Source: Zeus faber
Taxonomy: Eukaryota; Chordata; Actinopteri; Zeiformes; Zeidae
Assembly: GCA_960531495.1 (NCBI GenBank)
Contig: OY482855.1
Location: 2,914,001 to 2,978,000 of the forward strand
Direction of reading: 5' to 3'
Length of the DNA stretch: 64,000 nucleotides
The notes beneath the pieces were generated by a model that searched no databases, was not told the origin of the DNA, and worked only from the letters and a program-made list of their open reading frames with translations. The translations under genes and the position numbers were made by a program. Below, piece by piece: positions 1 through 11,900 of this stretch. Positions within the stretch are counted from its first letter, which is position 1; each line of letters opens with the position of its first letter.

Positions 1-1304
1 TGAAAAATTGAAAGATTGAAAGAAAGATTGAAAAAAGAAAGATTGAAAGCACGATTGAAAAAAGATTGAAAGATTGAAAGAAAGAATGAAAAAATGAAAG
101 AAAGATTAAAAGATTGAAAGAAATATTGAAAGAGAGAAAAAAAGACTGATAAAAAGATAGAAAGATTGAGAGATCGAACGATTTAAAGAAAGATAGATTG
201 AAAGAAAGATTGAAAGACTGGAATAAAGATTGAAAGAAAGATTGAAAGAAAGGTTGAAAGAAAGATTGAAAGAAAGTGTGAAAGAAAGATTGAAAAAAGA
301 AAGATTGAAAGAAAGATTGAAAGAAAGATTGAAAGAAAGAAAGATTGTAAGAAAGAATGAAATAAAGATTGAAAGAAATAAAGAAATATTGATAGAAAGA
401 TTGAAGGATTGAAAGAAAGATTGAAAGACAGAAAGATAGAAAGAAGGAATGAAAGAAAGATTGAAAGACAGAAATGTTGAAAGAAACAATGAAAGAAAGA
501 TTTAAAAATGAAAGAAAGATTGAAAGAAAGAAAGATTGAAAGAAAGAATGAAAGAAAGATTGAAAGAAAGAATGAAAGAATGAAAGAAAGATTGAGAGAT
601 TGAAAGAAATATTGAAAGAAAGAAAGATGGAAAGAATGAAAGAATGAAAGAAAGATTGAAAGATTGAAAGAAAGGTTGAAAAAAAGAAAGAATTAAAGAA
701 AGATTGAAAGAAAGAAAGATTGAAAGTAAGAAAGATTGAAAGAAAGAATGAAAGTTTGAAAGAAAGAATGAAAGTATGAAAGAAAGATTGAAAAATTGAA
801 AGAAAGATTGATAGAACAATTGAAAGAAAGAATGAAAGAATGAAAGAAAGATTGAAAGATTGAAAGATTGAAAGAAAGAATGAAAGATTGAAAGAAAGAA
901 TGAAAGTATGAAAGAAAGATTGAATGATTGAAAGAAAGATTGAAAGAAAGATTGAAAGAACGATTGAAAGAAAGAATGAAAGAATGAATGAAAGATTGAA
1001 AGAAATATTGAAAGTAATAAAGATTGAAAGAAAGAATGAAGGAAAAATTGAAAGTTTGAAAGACTGAAAGAATGAATGAAAGATTGAAAGATTGAAAGAA
1101 AAAATGAAAGAATTAAAGAAAGATTGAAAGAAAGAATGAAAGAAAGATTGAAAGATTGAAAGAAAGATTGAAAGAAAGATTGAATGTTTGAAAGAAAGAT
1201 TGAAAGAAAGATTTAAACAACGATTGAAAGACTGAAAAAGAATGAAAGAAAGATTGAAAGTTTGAAAGAAAGAATGAAAGAATAAAAGAAAGATTGAAAT
1301 AAAT
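1..1304. repeat. Purine-rich simple satellite, GAAAGATT family
   Basis: The sequence is a near-continuous array of GAAA, GAAAGATT and GAAAGAAAGATT units with point changes such as gaatg for gattg and occasional 1-2 bp slips. Cytosine is almost absent from the plus strand. Long open frames occur on both strands, but they only reflect the rarity of stop codons in this composition and are not genes. The array continues past an LTR insertion at 1305. Confidence 0.95.
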
Positions 1305-1769
1305 TGTAGTTTAGTTTCTTGATGGGTGTGATGTGCTGAAGAATGAAGGAGTGACCGCTGACACTGACTTGAATAAAATAATACTTTTATTACACAAATC
1401 AGCATCAAACCAGACTTGCCATGGATGTCCTGGGAGAGACCCGAGCCGGATGGAATCTCTGCCAAGTGACGCTCTGCATTCGCTTTTAAAGCTGTACAGA
1501 GATAACATACCACATCTGGTTCCAACCCATAGGTGCCCGCTCAGCCTCTGTCTTGTCATAAATCTAAACATTTCCTCCTCTGGTCGAGAGGGAAGAATCA
1601 ACAAAATTTCTCTCCCATAGGACCTCTGAATAGACCCATTGTTGTTTTCGTTCTTCGTATGACATAGAGGCAATAAATCTAATAGTAACATAGTTAATAT
1701 TATGACCGCACTATATCTCAGCTTTGGGAGCTCAGTAACCTATTCACCTCAAACCTTCCAGACACCTCA
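1305..1769 (-). mobile_element. Solo retroviral LTR inside the satellite
   Basis: On the plus strand this 465-bp block starts TGTAGTTTAG and ends CAGACACCTCA, the reverse complement of a TG...CA LTR. It matches the 3' LTR at 37431-37863 along its length in opposite orientation, including the ends and the segment around 1420-1500. It is flanked by aaat at 1301-1304 and aaat at 1770-1773, a 4-bp target duplication. There is no internal retroviral sequence, so it is a solo LTR left by recombination between two LTRs. Open frames inside it are not genes. Confidence 0.9.
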
Positions 1770-4700
1770 AAATATTGAAAGAAAGAATGAAAGATTGAAA
1801 GAAATAATGAAAGAAAGATTGTAAGAAAGAATGAAAGAATGAAAGAACGATTGAAAGATTGAAAGATATATTGAAAGAAAGAAAGATTGAATGTAAGAAC
1901 GATTGAAAGAAAGATTTATAGAAAGATTGAAAGACTGAAAGAAAGAATGAAAGAAAGAATGAAAGAAAGTTTGAAAGATTGAAAGATTGAAAGAAAGAAT
2001 GAAAGATTGAAAGAAAGAATGAAAGATTGAAAGAAAAAATGAAAGTATGAAAGAAAGATTGAAAAATTGAAAGAAAGATTGAAAGAACGATTGAAAGAAA
2101 GAATGAAAGAATGAAAGAAAGATTGAAAGATTGAAAGAATTATTGAAAGAAAGAGAGATTGAAAGAATAAAAGATTGAAAGAAAGATTGAAAGTAATAAA
2201 TATCGAAAGAAAGAATGAAGGAAAAATTGAAAGTTTGAACGACTGAAAGAATGAATGAAGGAAAGATTGAAAGATTGAAAGAATAAATGAAAGAATAAAA
2301 GAAAGATTGAAAGAAATATTGAAAGAAAGATTGAAAGATTGAAAGAAAGAAAGATTGAAAGAAAGAATGAAAGAAAGATTGTAAGAAAGAATGAAAGAAT
2401 GAAAGAATGAAAGAAAGATTGAAAGATTGAAAGAAATATTGAAAGAAAGAAAGATTGAAAGTAAGAACGATTGAAAGAAAGCTTGAAAGAAAGATTGAAA
2501 GAAAGATTTTAAGAAAGGTTGAAAGACTGAAAGAAAGAATGCAAGAAAGAATGAAAGAAAGATTGAAAGATTGAAAGATTGAAAGAAAGAATGAAAGATT
2601 GAAAGAATGAAAGAAAGATTGAAAGTTTGAAAGAAAGAATGAAAGAATTAAAGAAAGATTGAAAGAAATATTGAAAGAAAGAATGAAAGATTGAAAGAAA
2701 GAATGAAAGAAAGATTGTAAGAAAGAATGAAAGAAAGATTGAAAGATTGAAAGAAAGATTGAAAGAAAGATTGAATGTTTGAAAGAAAGATTGAAAGAAA
2801 GATTTAAAGAAAGATTGAAAGACTGAAAGAAAGAATGAAAGAAAGATTGAAAGTTTGAAAGAAAGAATTAAAGAATTAAAGAAAGATTGAAAGAAATATT
2901 GAAAGAAAGAATGAAAGATTGAAAGAAAAAAATGAAAGAAAGATTGTAAGAAAGTATGAAAGAAAGATTGAAAGATTGAAAGAAAGATTGAAAGAATGAT
3001 TGAAAGAAAGATTTATAGAAAGATTGAAAGACTGAAAGAAAGAATGAAAGAAAGAATGAAAGATTGAAAGAAAGAATGAAAGTATGAAAGAAAGATTGAA
3101 AGATTGAAAGAAAGATTGAAAAACGATTGAAAGAAAGAATGAAAGAATGAAAGAAAGATTGAAAGATTGAAAGATTGAAAGACAGAATGAAAGACTGAAA
3201 GAAAGAATGAAAGTATGAAAGAAAGATTGAAAGATTGAAAGAAAGATTGAAAGAACGATTGAAAGAAAGAATGAAAGAATGAAAGAAAGAATTAAAGAAA
3301 GATTGAAAAATCGAAAGAAAGAGAGATTGAAAGATTAAAAGATTGAAAGAAAGATTGAAAGTAATAAATATTGAAAGAAAGAATGATGGAAAAATTGAAA
3401 GTTTGAAAGACTGAAAGAATGAATGAAAGAAAGATTGAAAGATTGAAAGAAAAAATGAAAGAATTAAAGAAAGATTGAAAGAAATATTGAAAGAAAGGTT
3501 GAAAGATTGAAAAAAAGAAAGATTGAAAGAAAGAATGAAAGAAAGATTGTAAGAAAGAATGAAAGAATGAAAGAAAGATTGAAAGATTGAAAGAAATACT
3601 GAAAGAAAGAAAGATTGAAAGTAAGAACGATTGAAAGAAAGCTTGAAAGAAAGATTGAAAGAATGAATGAAAAAAATATTGAAAGATTGAAAGATTGAAA
3701 GAAAGAATGACAGATTGAAAGAAAGAATGAATAAAAGAATTAAAGAAATATTGAAAGATTGAAAGATTGAAAGATTGAAAGAAAGATTGAAAGAAGAAAG
3801 ATTGAAAGAAAGAAAGATTTAAAGAATGAAAGATTTAAAGAAAGATTGAAAGACTAAAAGTAAGAATGAAAAAAAAGAATGAAAGAAAGATTTAAAGATT
3901 GAAATATTGAAAGAAAGAATGAAAGATTGAAAGAAAGAATGAAAGAACCATTGAAAGAAAGAATGAAAGAATGAAAGCAAGATTGAAATGTTGAAAGAAA
4001 TATTGAAAGAAAGAGAGAATGAAAGTAAGAAAGATTGAAAGAAAGATTGAAAGTAATAAAGATTGAAAGAAAGAATGAAAGAAAAATTGAAAGATTGAAA
4101 GATTGAAAGAAAGATTTAAAGAAAGATTGAAAGACTGAAAGAAAGAATGAATAAAAGAATTAAAGAAAGATTGAAAGATTGAAAGAAAGATTGAAAAAAG
4201 AAAGATTGAAAGAAAGAAAGATTTAAAGAATGAAAGATTTAAAGAAAGATTGAAAGACTAAAAGTAAGAATGAAAAAAAAGAATGAAAGAAAGATTGAAA
4301 AAAAAAAAGATTGAAAGAAAGAAAGATTTATAGAAAGATTGAAAGATAGATTGAAAAAAGAAATAAAGATTGAAAGAAAGATTGAAAGAAAGATTGATAG
4401 AAAGATTGAAAGAAAGATTGAAAGTTTGAAAGAAAGATTGAAAGAAAGATTGAAAGAAAGATTGAAAGACTGAAGGAAAGAATGAATGAAAGTTTGAAAG
4501 AAAGATTGAACGAAAGAAAGATTGAAATTATTAAAGATTGAAAGAAATATTGAAAGAAAGATTGAAAGATTGAAAGATAGAATGAAAGAAAGATTGAAAG
4601 ATTGAAAGATTGAAAGAAAGAATGAAAGAAAGATTGAAAGATTGAAGGAAAGATTGAAAGAAAGATTGAAAGATTGAAAGAAAGAATGAAAGAACGATTG

Positions 4701-5531
4701 AAAGAAAGAATGAAAGAATGAAAGAAAGATTGAAAGATTGAAAGAAATATTGAAAGAAAGAGAGATTGAAAGAATGAAAGAATGAAAGAAAGATTGAAAG
4801 ATTGAAAGAAAGGTTGAAAAAAAGAAAGAATTAAAGAAAGATTGAAAGATTGAAAGATTGAAAGAAATATTGAAGGAAAGATTCAAAAAAGAAAGATTGA
4901 AAGAACGATTGAAAAAAACAAAGAAAGATTGAATGATCGAAAGATTTAAAGAAAGATTGAAAGACTAAAATTAAGAATGAAAAAAAAGAATGAAAGAAAG
5001 ATTGAAAAAATCAAAGAAAGTTTGAAAGAAATAAGGATTTATAGAAAGATTGAAATAAATAATGAAAGAAAGATTGAAAGAAAGGTTGAAAGAATGAAAG
5101 AAAGATTGAAAGATTGAAAGAAAGATTGAAAAATTGAAAGATTGAAAGAAAGTTTGAAAATAGAAATATTGAAAGCACGATTGAAAAAAAGATTGAAAGA
5201 TTGAAAGAAAGATTGAAATATTGAAAGAAAGAATGAAAGAATGAAAGAAAGATTAAAAGATTGAAAGAAATATTGAAAGAAAGAAAGATTGAAAGTAAGG
5301 AAGATTGAAAGAAAGAATGAAAGAAACAAAAAAAGACTGATAAAAAGATAGAAAGATTGAGAGATCGAAAGATTTAAAGAAAGATAGATTGAAAGAAAGT
5401 TTGAAAGACTGAAATAAAGAATGAAAGAAAGATTGAAAGAAAGGTTGAAAGAAAGATTGAAAGAATGAAAGAAAGATTGAAAGAAAGGTTGAAAGATAGA
5501 ATGAAAGAAAGATTGAAAGAAAGAAAGATCA
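1770..5531. repeat. Purine-rich satellite, continued
   Basis: The same GAAAGATT/GAAAGAAAGATT array as 1-1304, still purine-rich on the plus strand. Recognisable variant blocks recur, for example the gactgataaaaagatagaa block at about 146 and again at about 5336. The array changes strand at about 5531. Confidence 0.95.
3940..4890. repeat. Left arm of a large inverted duplication in the satellite
   Basis: The reverse complement of this stretch carries the same order of rare variants as 6180-7150. Matching landmarks are the ccattg variant (3948 with 7146), aatgaataaaagaatt (4147 with 6928), gattgaacg (4504-4512 with 6551-6559) and a variant cluster near 4829 with one near 6239. Paired coordinates sum to 11063-11094, which puts the centre near 5535. 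One further pair is displaced by about 115 bp and implies an indel. Similarity was judged by eye, not aligned. Confidence 0.7.
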
Positions 5532-6179
5532 TTCTTTCTTTCAATCTTTATTACTTTCAATCTTTCTTTCAATCTTTTAATCTTTCAATCTCTCTTTCTT
5601 TCGATTTTTCAAACTTTCTTTAATTCTTTCTATCAATCTTTCTTTCAATCTTTCAATCTTTCTTTCATACTTTCATTCTTTCTTTCAATCTTTCATTCTG
5701 TCTTTCAATCTTTCAATCGTTCAATCTTTCTTTCATTCTTCTATTCTTTCTTTCAATCGTTTTTCAATCTTTCTTTCAATCTTTCAATCTTTCTTTCTGT
5801 CTTTCAATCTTTCAATCTTTCAATCTTTCTTTTATTCTTTCATTTTTTCTTTCAATCTTTCAATCTTTCCTTCATTCATTCTTTCAGTCGTTCAAACTTT
5901 CTTTCATCCTTTCTTTCAATCTTTCTTTAATTCTTTCATTTTTTCTTTCAATCTTTCAATCTTTCTTTAATTCATTCTTTCAGTCTTTCAAACTTTCAAT
6001 TTTTCCTTCATTCTTTCTTTCAATCTTTATTACTTTCAATATTTCTTTCAATCTTTCTTTCATTCTTTCATTCTTTCTTTTAATCGTTCTTTCAATCTTT
6101 CTTTCAATCTTTCTTTCAATCTTTCTTTCAATCTTTCAATCTTTCTTTCATACTTTCATTCTTTTTTTCAATCTTTCAT

Positions 6180-7150
6180 TGTTTCTTTCAATCTTTCTTA
6201 CTTTCAATCTTTCTTTCTTTCAATCTTTCTTTAATTCATTCTTTTTTTCAACCTTTCTTTCAATCTTTCAATCTTTCTTTCATTCTTTCATTCTTTCAAT
6301 CTCTCTTTCTTTCAATATTTCTTTCAATCTTTCAATCTTTCTTTCATTCTTTCATTCTTTCTTTCAATCTTTCTTTCAATCTTTCCTTCAATCTTTCAAT
6401 CTTTCTTTCATTCTTTCTTTCAATCTTTCAATCTTTCAATCTTTCTTTCATTCTATCTTTCAATCTTTCAATCTTTCTTTCAATATTTCTTTCAATCTTT
6501 CAATCTTTCTTTAATCTTTAATCTTTCTTTAATACTTTCAATCTTTCTTTCGTTCAATCTTTCTTTCAATCTTTCATTCATTCTTTCCTTCAGTCTTTCA
6601 ATCTTTCTTTAAATCTTTCTTTCAATCTTTTTTTCAAACTTTCAATCTTTCTTTCAATCTTTCTTTCAATCTTTCTTTCAATCTTTCTTTCATTCTTTCT
6701 TTCTAACTTTCAATCTTTCTTTCAATATTTCTTTCAATCTTTCACTCTTTCAATCTTTCTATCATTCTTTCATTCTTTCTTTCAATCATTCTTTCAATCT
6801 TTCTTTCAATCATTATTTCTTTTTTCAATCTTTCTTTCAATCTTTCTATAAATCTTTCTTTCTTTCAATCTTTCCTTTTTCAATCTTTCTTTCAATCTTT
6901 CAATCTTTCTTTAATTCTTTTATTCATTCTTTCTTTCAGTCTTTCAATCCTTCTTTAAATCTTTCTTTCAATCTTTCAATCTTTCAATTTTTCTTTCATT
7001 CTTTCTTTCAATCTTTATTACTTTCAATCTTTCTTTCAATCTTTCTTACTTTCATTCTCTCTTTCTTTCAATATTTCTTTCAACCTTTCAATCTTTCGTT
7101 CAACCTTTCAATCTTTCTTTCATTCTTTCATTCATTCTTTCAATGGTTCT
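6180..7150. repeat. Right arm of the inverted duplication
   Basis: This is the partner of 3940-4890. Between the arms, about 4890 to 6180, the two sides do not mirror each other: the left side carries a gataaaaagatag block that is absent from the right. The structure is therefore an inverted repeat with a spacer of about 1.3 kb rather than a perfect hairpin. Confidence 0.7.
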
Positions 7151-8959
7151 TTCATTCTTTCTTTCAATCTTTATTACTTTCAATCTTTCTTTCAATCATT
7201 CTTTCATTCTTTCATTCTTTCTTTCAATCGTTCTTTTATTCTTTCTTTCAATCTTTCATTCTTTCTTTCAATCTTTCTTTCAATCTTTCTTTCTTTGTTC
7301 AATCTTTCTTTCAATCTTTCTATAAATCTTTCTTTCAATCTTTCTTTCATTCTTACTTTCAATCTTTCTTTCAAGCTTTCTTTCAATCGTTCTTACTTTC
7401 AATCTTTCTTTCAAGCTTTCTTTCAATCGTTCTTACTTTCAATCTTTCTTTCTTTCAGTATTTCTTTCAATCTTTCAATCTTTCTTTCATTCTTTCATTC
7501 TTTCTTACAATCTTTCTTTCATTCTTTCTTTCAATCTTTCTTTCAATCTTTCTTTCAAACTTTCAATCTTTCAACCTTTCTTTCAATCTTTCTTTCATTC
7601 TTTATTTCAGTCTTTAAATCTTTCTTTCAATCTTTCTTTCTTTCAATCTTTGTTTCATTCTTTCTTTCAATCTTTCTTTCTTTCAATCTTTCTTTCATTT
7701 TTAAATCTTTCTTTCATTGTTTCTTTCAACATTTCTGTCTTTCAATCTTTCTTTCAATCTTTCTTTCATTCCTTCTTTCAATTTTCTGTCTTTCAATCTT
7801 TGTTTCAATCTTTCATTCAATATTTCTTTATTTCTTTCAATCTTTCTTTCTTTAAATCTTTCTTTCAATCTTTCTTTCAATCTTTCTTTCAACCTTTCTT
7901 TCAATCTTTTTCTCATTCATTATTTCAGTCTTTCAAACTTTCTTTCAATCTATCTTTCTTTAAATCTTTTGATCTCTCAATCTTTCTATCTTTTTATCAG
8001 TCTTTTTTTGTTTCTTTCATTCTTTCTTTCAATCTTTCAATCTTTTTTTCAAACGTGCTTTCAATCTTTCTTTTTTCAAACTTTCTTTCAATCTTTCAAT
8101 TTTTCAATCTTTCTTTCAATCTTTCAATCTTTCTTTCATTCTTTCATTCTTTCTTTCAATCTTTCTTTCATTCTATCTTTCAACCTTTCTTTCAATCTTT
8201 CTTTCATTCTTTCAATCTTTCTTTCAACCTTTCTTTCAATCTTTCTTTCATTCTTTATTTCAGTCTTTCAAACTTTCTTTCAATCTATCTTTCTTAAAAT
8301 CTTTCGATCTCTCAATCTTTCTATCTTTTTATCAGTCTTTTTTTGTTTCTTTCATTCTTTCTTTCAATCTTCCTTACTGTCAATCTTTCTTTCTTTCAAT
8401 ATTTCTTTCAATCTTTTAATCTTTCTTTCATTCTTTCATTCTTTCTTTCAATCTTTCATTCTTTCTTTCAATCTTTAAATCTTTTTTTCAATCGTGCTTT
8501 CAATCTTTCTTTTTTCAAACTTTTTTTCAATCTTTCAATTTTTCAATCTTTCTTTCTTTCAATCTTTATTTCATTCTTTCTTACAATCTTTCTTTCTTTC
8601 AATCTTTCTTTCAATCTTTCTTTCAATCTTTCTTTTTTCAATCTTTCTTTTTTCAATCTTTCTTTCACACTTTCTTTCAATCTTTCTTTCAACATTTCTT
8701 TCAATCTTTCTTTCATTCTTTATTTCAGTCTTTCAATCTTTCTTTCAATCTATCTTTCTTTAAATCGTTCGATCTCTCAATCTTTCTATCTTTTTATCAG
8801 TCTTTTTTTGTTTCTTTCATTCTTTCTTTCAATCTTCCTTACTTTCAATCTTTCTCTCTTTCAATATTTCTTTCAATCTTTTAATCTTTCATTCATTCTT
8901 TCAATCTTTCAATCTTTTTTCAATCGTGCTTTCAATCTTTCTTTTTTCAATCTTTCAAT

Positions 8960-11900
8960 CTTTCTTTCAATCTTTCTTTATTTCTTTCTTTAAATCATTC
9001 TTTCAATTTTCCTTTCAATCATTCAATCTTTCAATCTTTCAATCTTTCTTTCAATCTTTCTTTCTTTCAAACATTCTTTCATTCTTTCTTTCTATCTTTC
9101 TTTCTTTCATTCTTTCTTTCTTTCAATCTTTCTTTCTTTCTTTCTTTCAATCTTTCCTTTAATCTTTCTTTCATTCATTATGTCAATCAATCTTTATTTC
9201 AATCTTTCTTTCTTTCAATCTTTCTTTCAATCTTTTAATCTTTCAATATTTCTTTCAATCTTTCTTTCAATCTTTTAATCTTTCAATATTTCTTTCAATC
9301 TTTCATTCTTTCAATCCATCTTTCAATCTTTATTTCTTTCAATCTTGCTTTCTTTCAATCTTTCTTTCTTTCTTTCTTTCAATCTTTCCTTTAATCTTTC
9401 TTATATTCCTTATGTCAATCTATCTTTCTTTCAATCTTTATTTCAATCTTTCTTTCATTCTTTCTTTCAATCTTTCTTTCTTTCAATCTTTCTTTCAATC
9501 GTTCTTTCTTTCAATCTTTCTTTCAATCTTTCGTTCTTTAAACCTTTCTATCAATCTTTCTTTCTTTCAATCTTTCTTTCATACTTTCTTTCAATCTTTC
9601 TTTCAATCTTTCTTTATTTCTTTCTTTAAATCATTCTTTCAATTTTCCTTTCAATCATTCAATCTTTCAATCTTTCTTTCAATCTTTCTTTCTTTCAAAC
9701 ATTCTTTCATTCTTTCTTTCTATCTTTCTTTCTTTCAATCTTTCTTTCTTTCAATCTTTCTTTCTTTCTTTCTTTCAATCTTTCCTTTAATCTTTCTTTC
9801 ATTCCTTATGTCAATCTATCTTTCTTTCAATCTTTCTTTCTTTCAATCATTCTTTCAATCTTTCTTTCTGTGTTTCAATCTTTCTTTATTTCTTTCTTTA
9901 AATCTTTCTTTCATTCTTTCTTTCAACCTTTCTGTCTTTCAATCTTTCTTTTAGTCCTTCTTTCAATCATTAAATCTTTCAATCTTTCTTTCAATCTTTC
10001 TTTCAATCTTTCTTTCTTTCAATCTTTCTTTCATAGTTTCTTTCAATTTTTCTTTCAATCTTTCTTTCTTTCTTTCAATCTTTCTATATTTCTTTCTTTC
10101 AATCTTTCTATATTTCTTTCTTTAAATCTTTCTTTCATTCTTTCTTTCAATCATTCAGTCTTTCAAACTTTCTTTCTTTCAATCTTTGTTTCTTTCATTC
10201 TTTCATTCAATCTTTCTTTCAATCGTTCAATCTTACCCTCATTCTTTCTTTCAATCGTTCATTCTTTCTTTCAATCTTTCTTTCAATCGTTCAATCTTAC
10301 CCTCATTCTTTCTTTCAATCTTTCAATCTTTTTCTTTCAATATTTCTTTCAATCTTTCTTTCTTTCAATCTTTCTTTCTTCCAATCGTTCTTTTAATCTT
10401 TCTTTCAATCTTTGTTTCTTTCAATGTTTCTTTCTTTCAATCTTACTCTCATTATTTCTTTCAATCTATCTTTCTTTCTTTCAATCTTTCTTTATTTCTT
10501 TCTTTATATCTTTCTTTCATTCTTTCTTTCAATCATTCAATCTTTCAATCTATCTTTCAATCTTTCTTTCTTTCAATCTTTCTTTCAATCTTCCTGTCAA
10601 TCTTTCAATCTAACTATCATTCTTTCTTTTAATCTTTCAATCATTCTTTCAATCTTTCTTTCTTTCAATATTTCTTTCCATCTTTCTTTCTATCAATCTT
10701 TCTTTCTTTCAATCTTTCTTTCAAAGTTTCTTTCAATCTTTCATTCTCTCATACTTTTTTCAATCTTTCTTTATTTCTTTCTTTATATCTTTCTTTCATT
10801 CTTTCTTTCAATCATTCAATCTTTCTTTCTTTCTTTCTTTCAATCTTTCTTTATTTCTTTCTTTATATCTTTCTTTCATTCTTTCTTTCAATCATTCAAT
10901 CTTTCAATCTATCTTTCAATCTTTCTTTCTTTCAATATTTCTTTCCATATTTCTTTCTATCAATCTTTCTTTCTTTCAATCTTTCTTTCAAAGTTTCTTT
11001 CAATCTTTCTTTCAATCTTTCATTCTTTCTTTCTATCTTTCTTTCTTTCAATCTTTCTTTCTTTCAATCTTTCTTTCAATCCTTCAATCTTTCTTTCAAT
11101 CTTTCTTTCTTTCAAACATTCTTTCATTCTTTCTTTCTATCTTTCTTTCTTTCAATTTTTTCTTTCTTTCAATCTTTATTTCTTTCTTTCTTTCAATCTT
11201 TCCTTTAATCTTTCTTTCATTCCTTATGTCAATCTATCTTTCTTTCATTCTTTCTTTAAGTCTTTCAATCCTTCTTTAAATTTTTCTTTCAATATTTCTT
11301 CAAATCTTTCCATCAATCGTTTTTTTTTCAATCTTTCTTTCACTCTTTCTTTCAATCTCTCTTTCAATCTTTCTTTCAATCTATCTCCCAATCTTTCTTT
11401 TTTTTCAATCTTTCTTTCACTCTTTCTTTCAATCTCTCTTTCAATCATTCTTTCTAATCTTTCTTTCAATCCTTCTTTTTTAAATCTTTCTTTCAATCTT
11501 TCAATCTTTCTTTCATTCTTTCTTTCAATCTTTCTTTCTTTCAATCTTTCAATCTTTCTTTCATTCTTTCATTCCTTCTTTCAATCTTTCTTTCTTTCTT
11601 TCAATCTTTCTTTCAATCTTTCAATCCTTCAATCTTTCTTTCATTCTTTCTTTCAATATTTCTTACTTTCAATCTTTCTTTCTTTCAATCTTTATTTCAT
11701 TCTTTCATACTTTCTTTCAATCTTTGTTTCAATCTTTCTTTCTTTCTTTCTTTCAATCTTTCTTTATTTCTTTCTTTATATCTTTCTTTCATTCTTTCTT
11801 TCAATCATTCAATCTTTCATTCTTTCTTTCTTTCAATCTTTCTTTATTTCTTTCTTTATATCTTTCTTTCAATATTTCTTTCCATCTTTCTTTCTATCAA

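Noticed and set aside
1311..1691. Overlapping open frames of 95 and 126 codons
   Set aside because: They lie within a solo LTR and recur in the homologous LTR at 37559-37946 because the DNA is homologous; no retroviral protein is known in this position.
5480..5580. Strand switch as a simple folded-read artefact
   Set aside because: The central 1.3 kb is not mirrored and the arms differ by substitutions and indels, which a direct foldback would not produce; not fully excluded.
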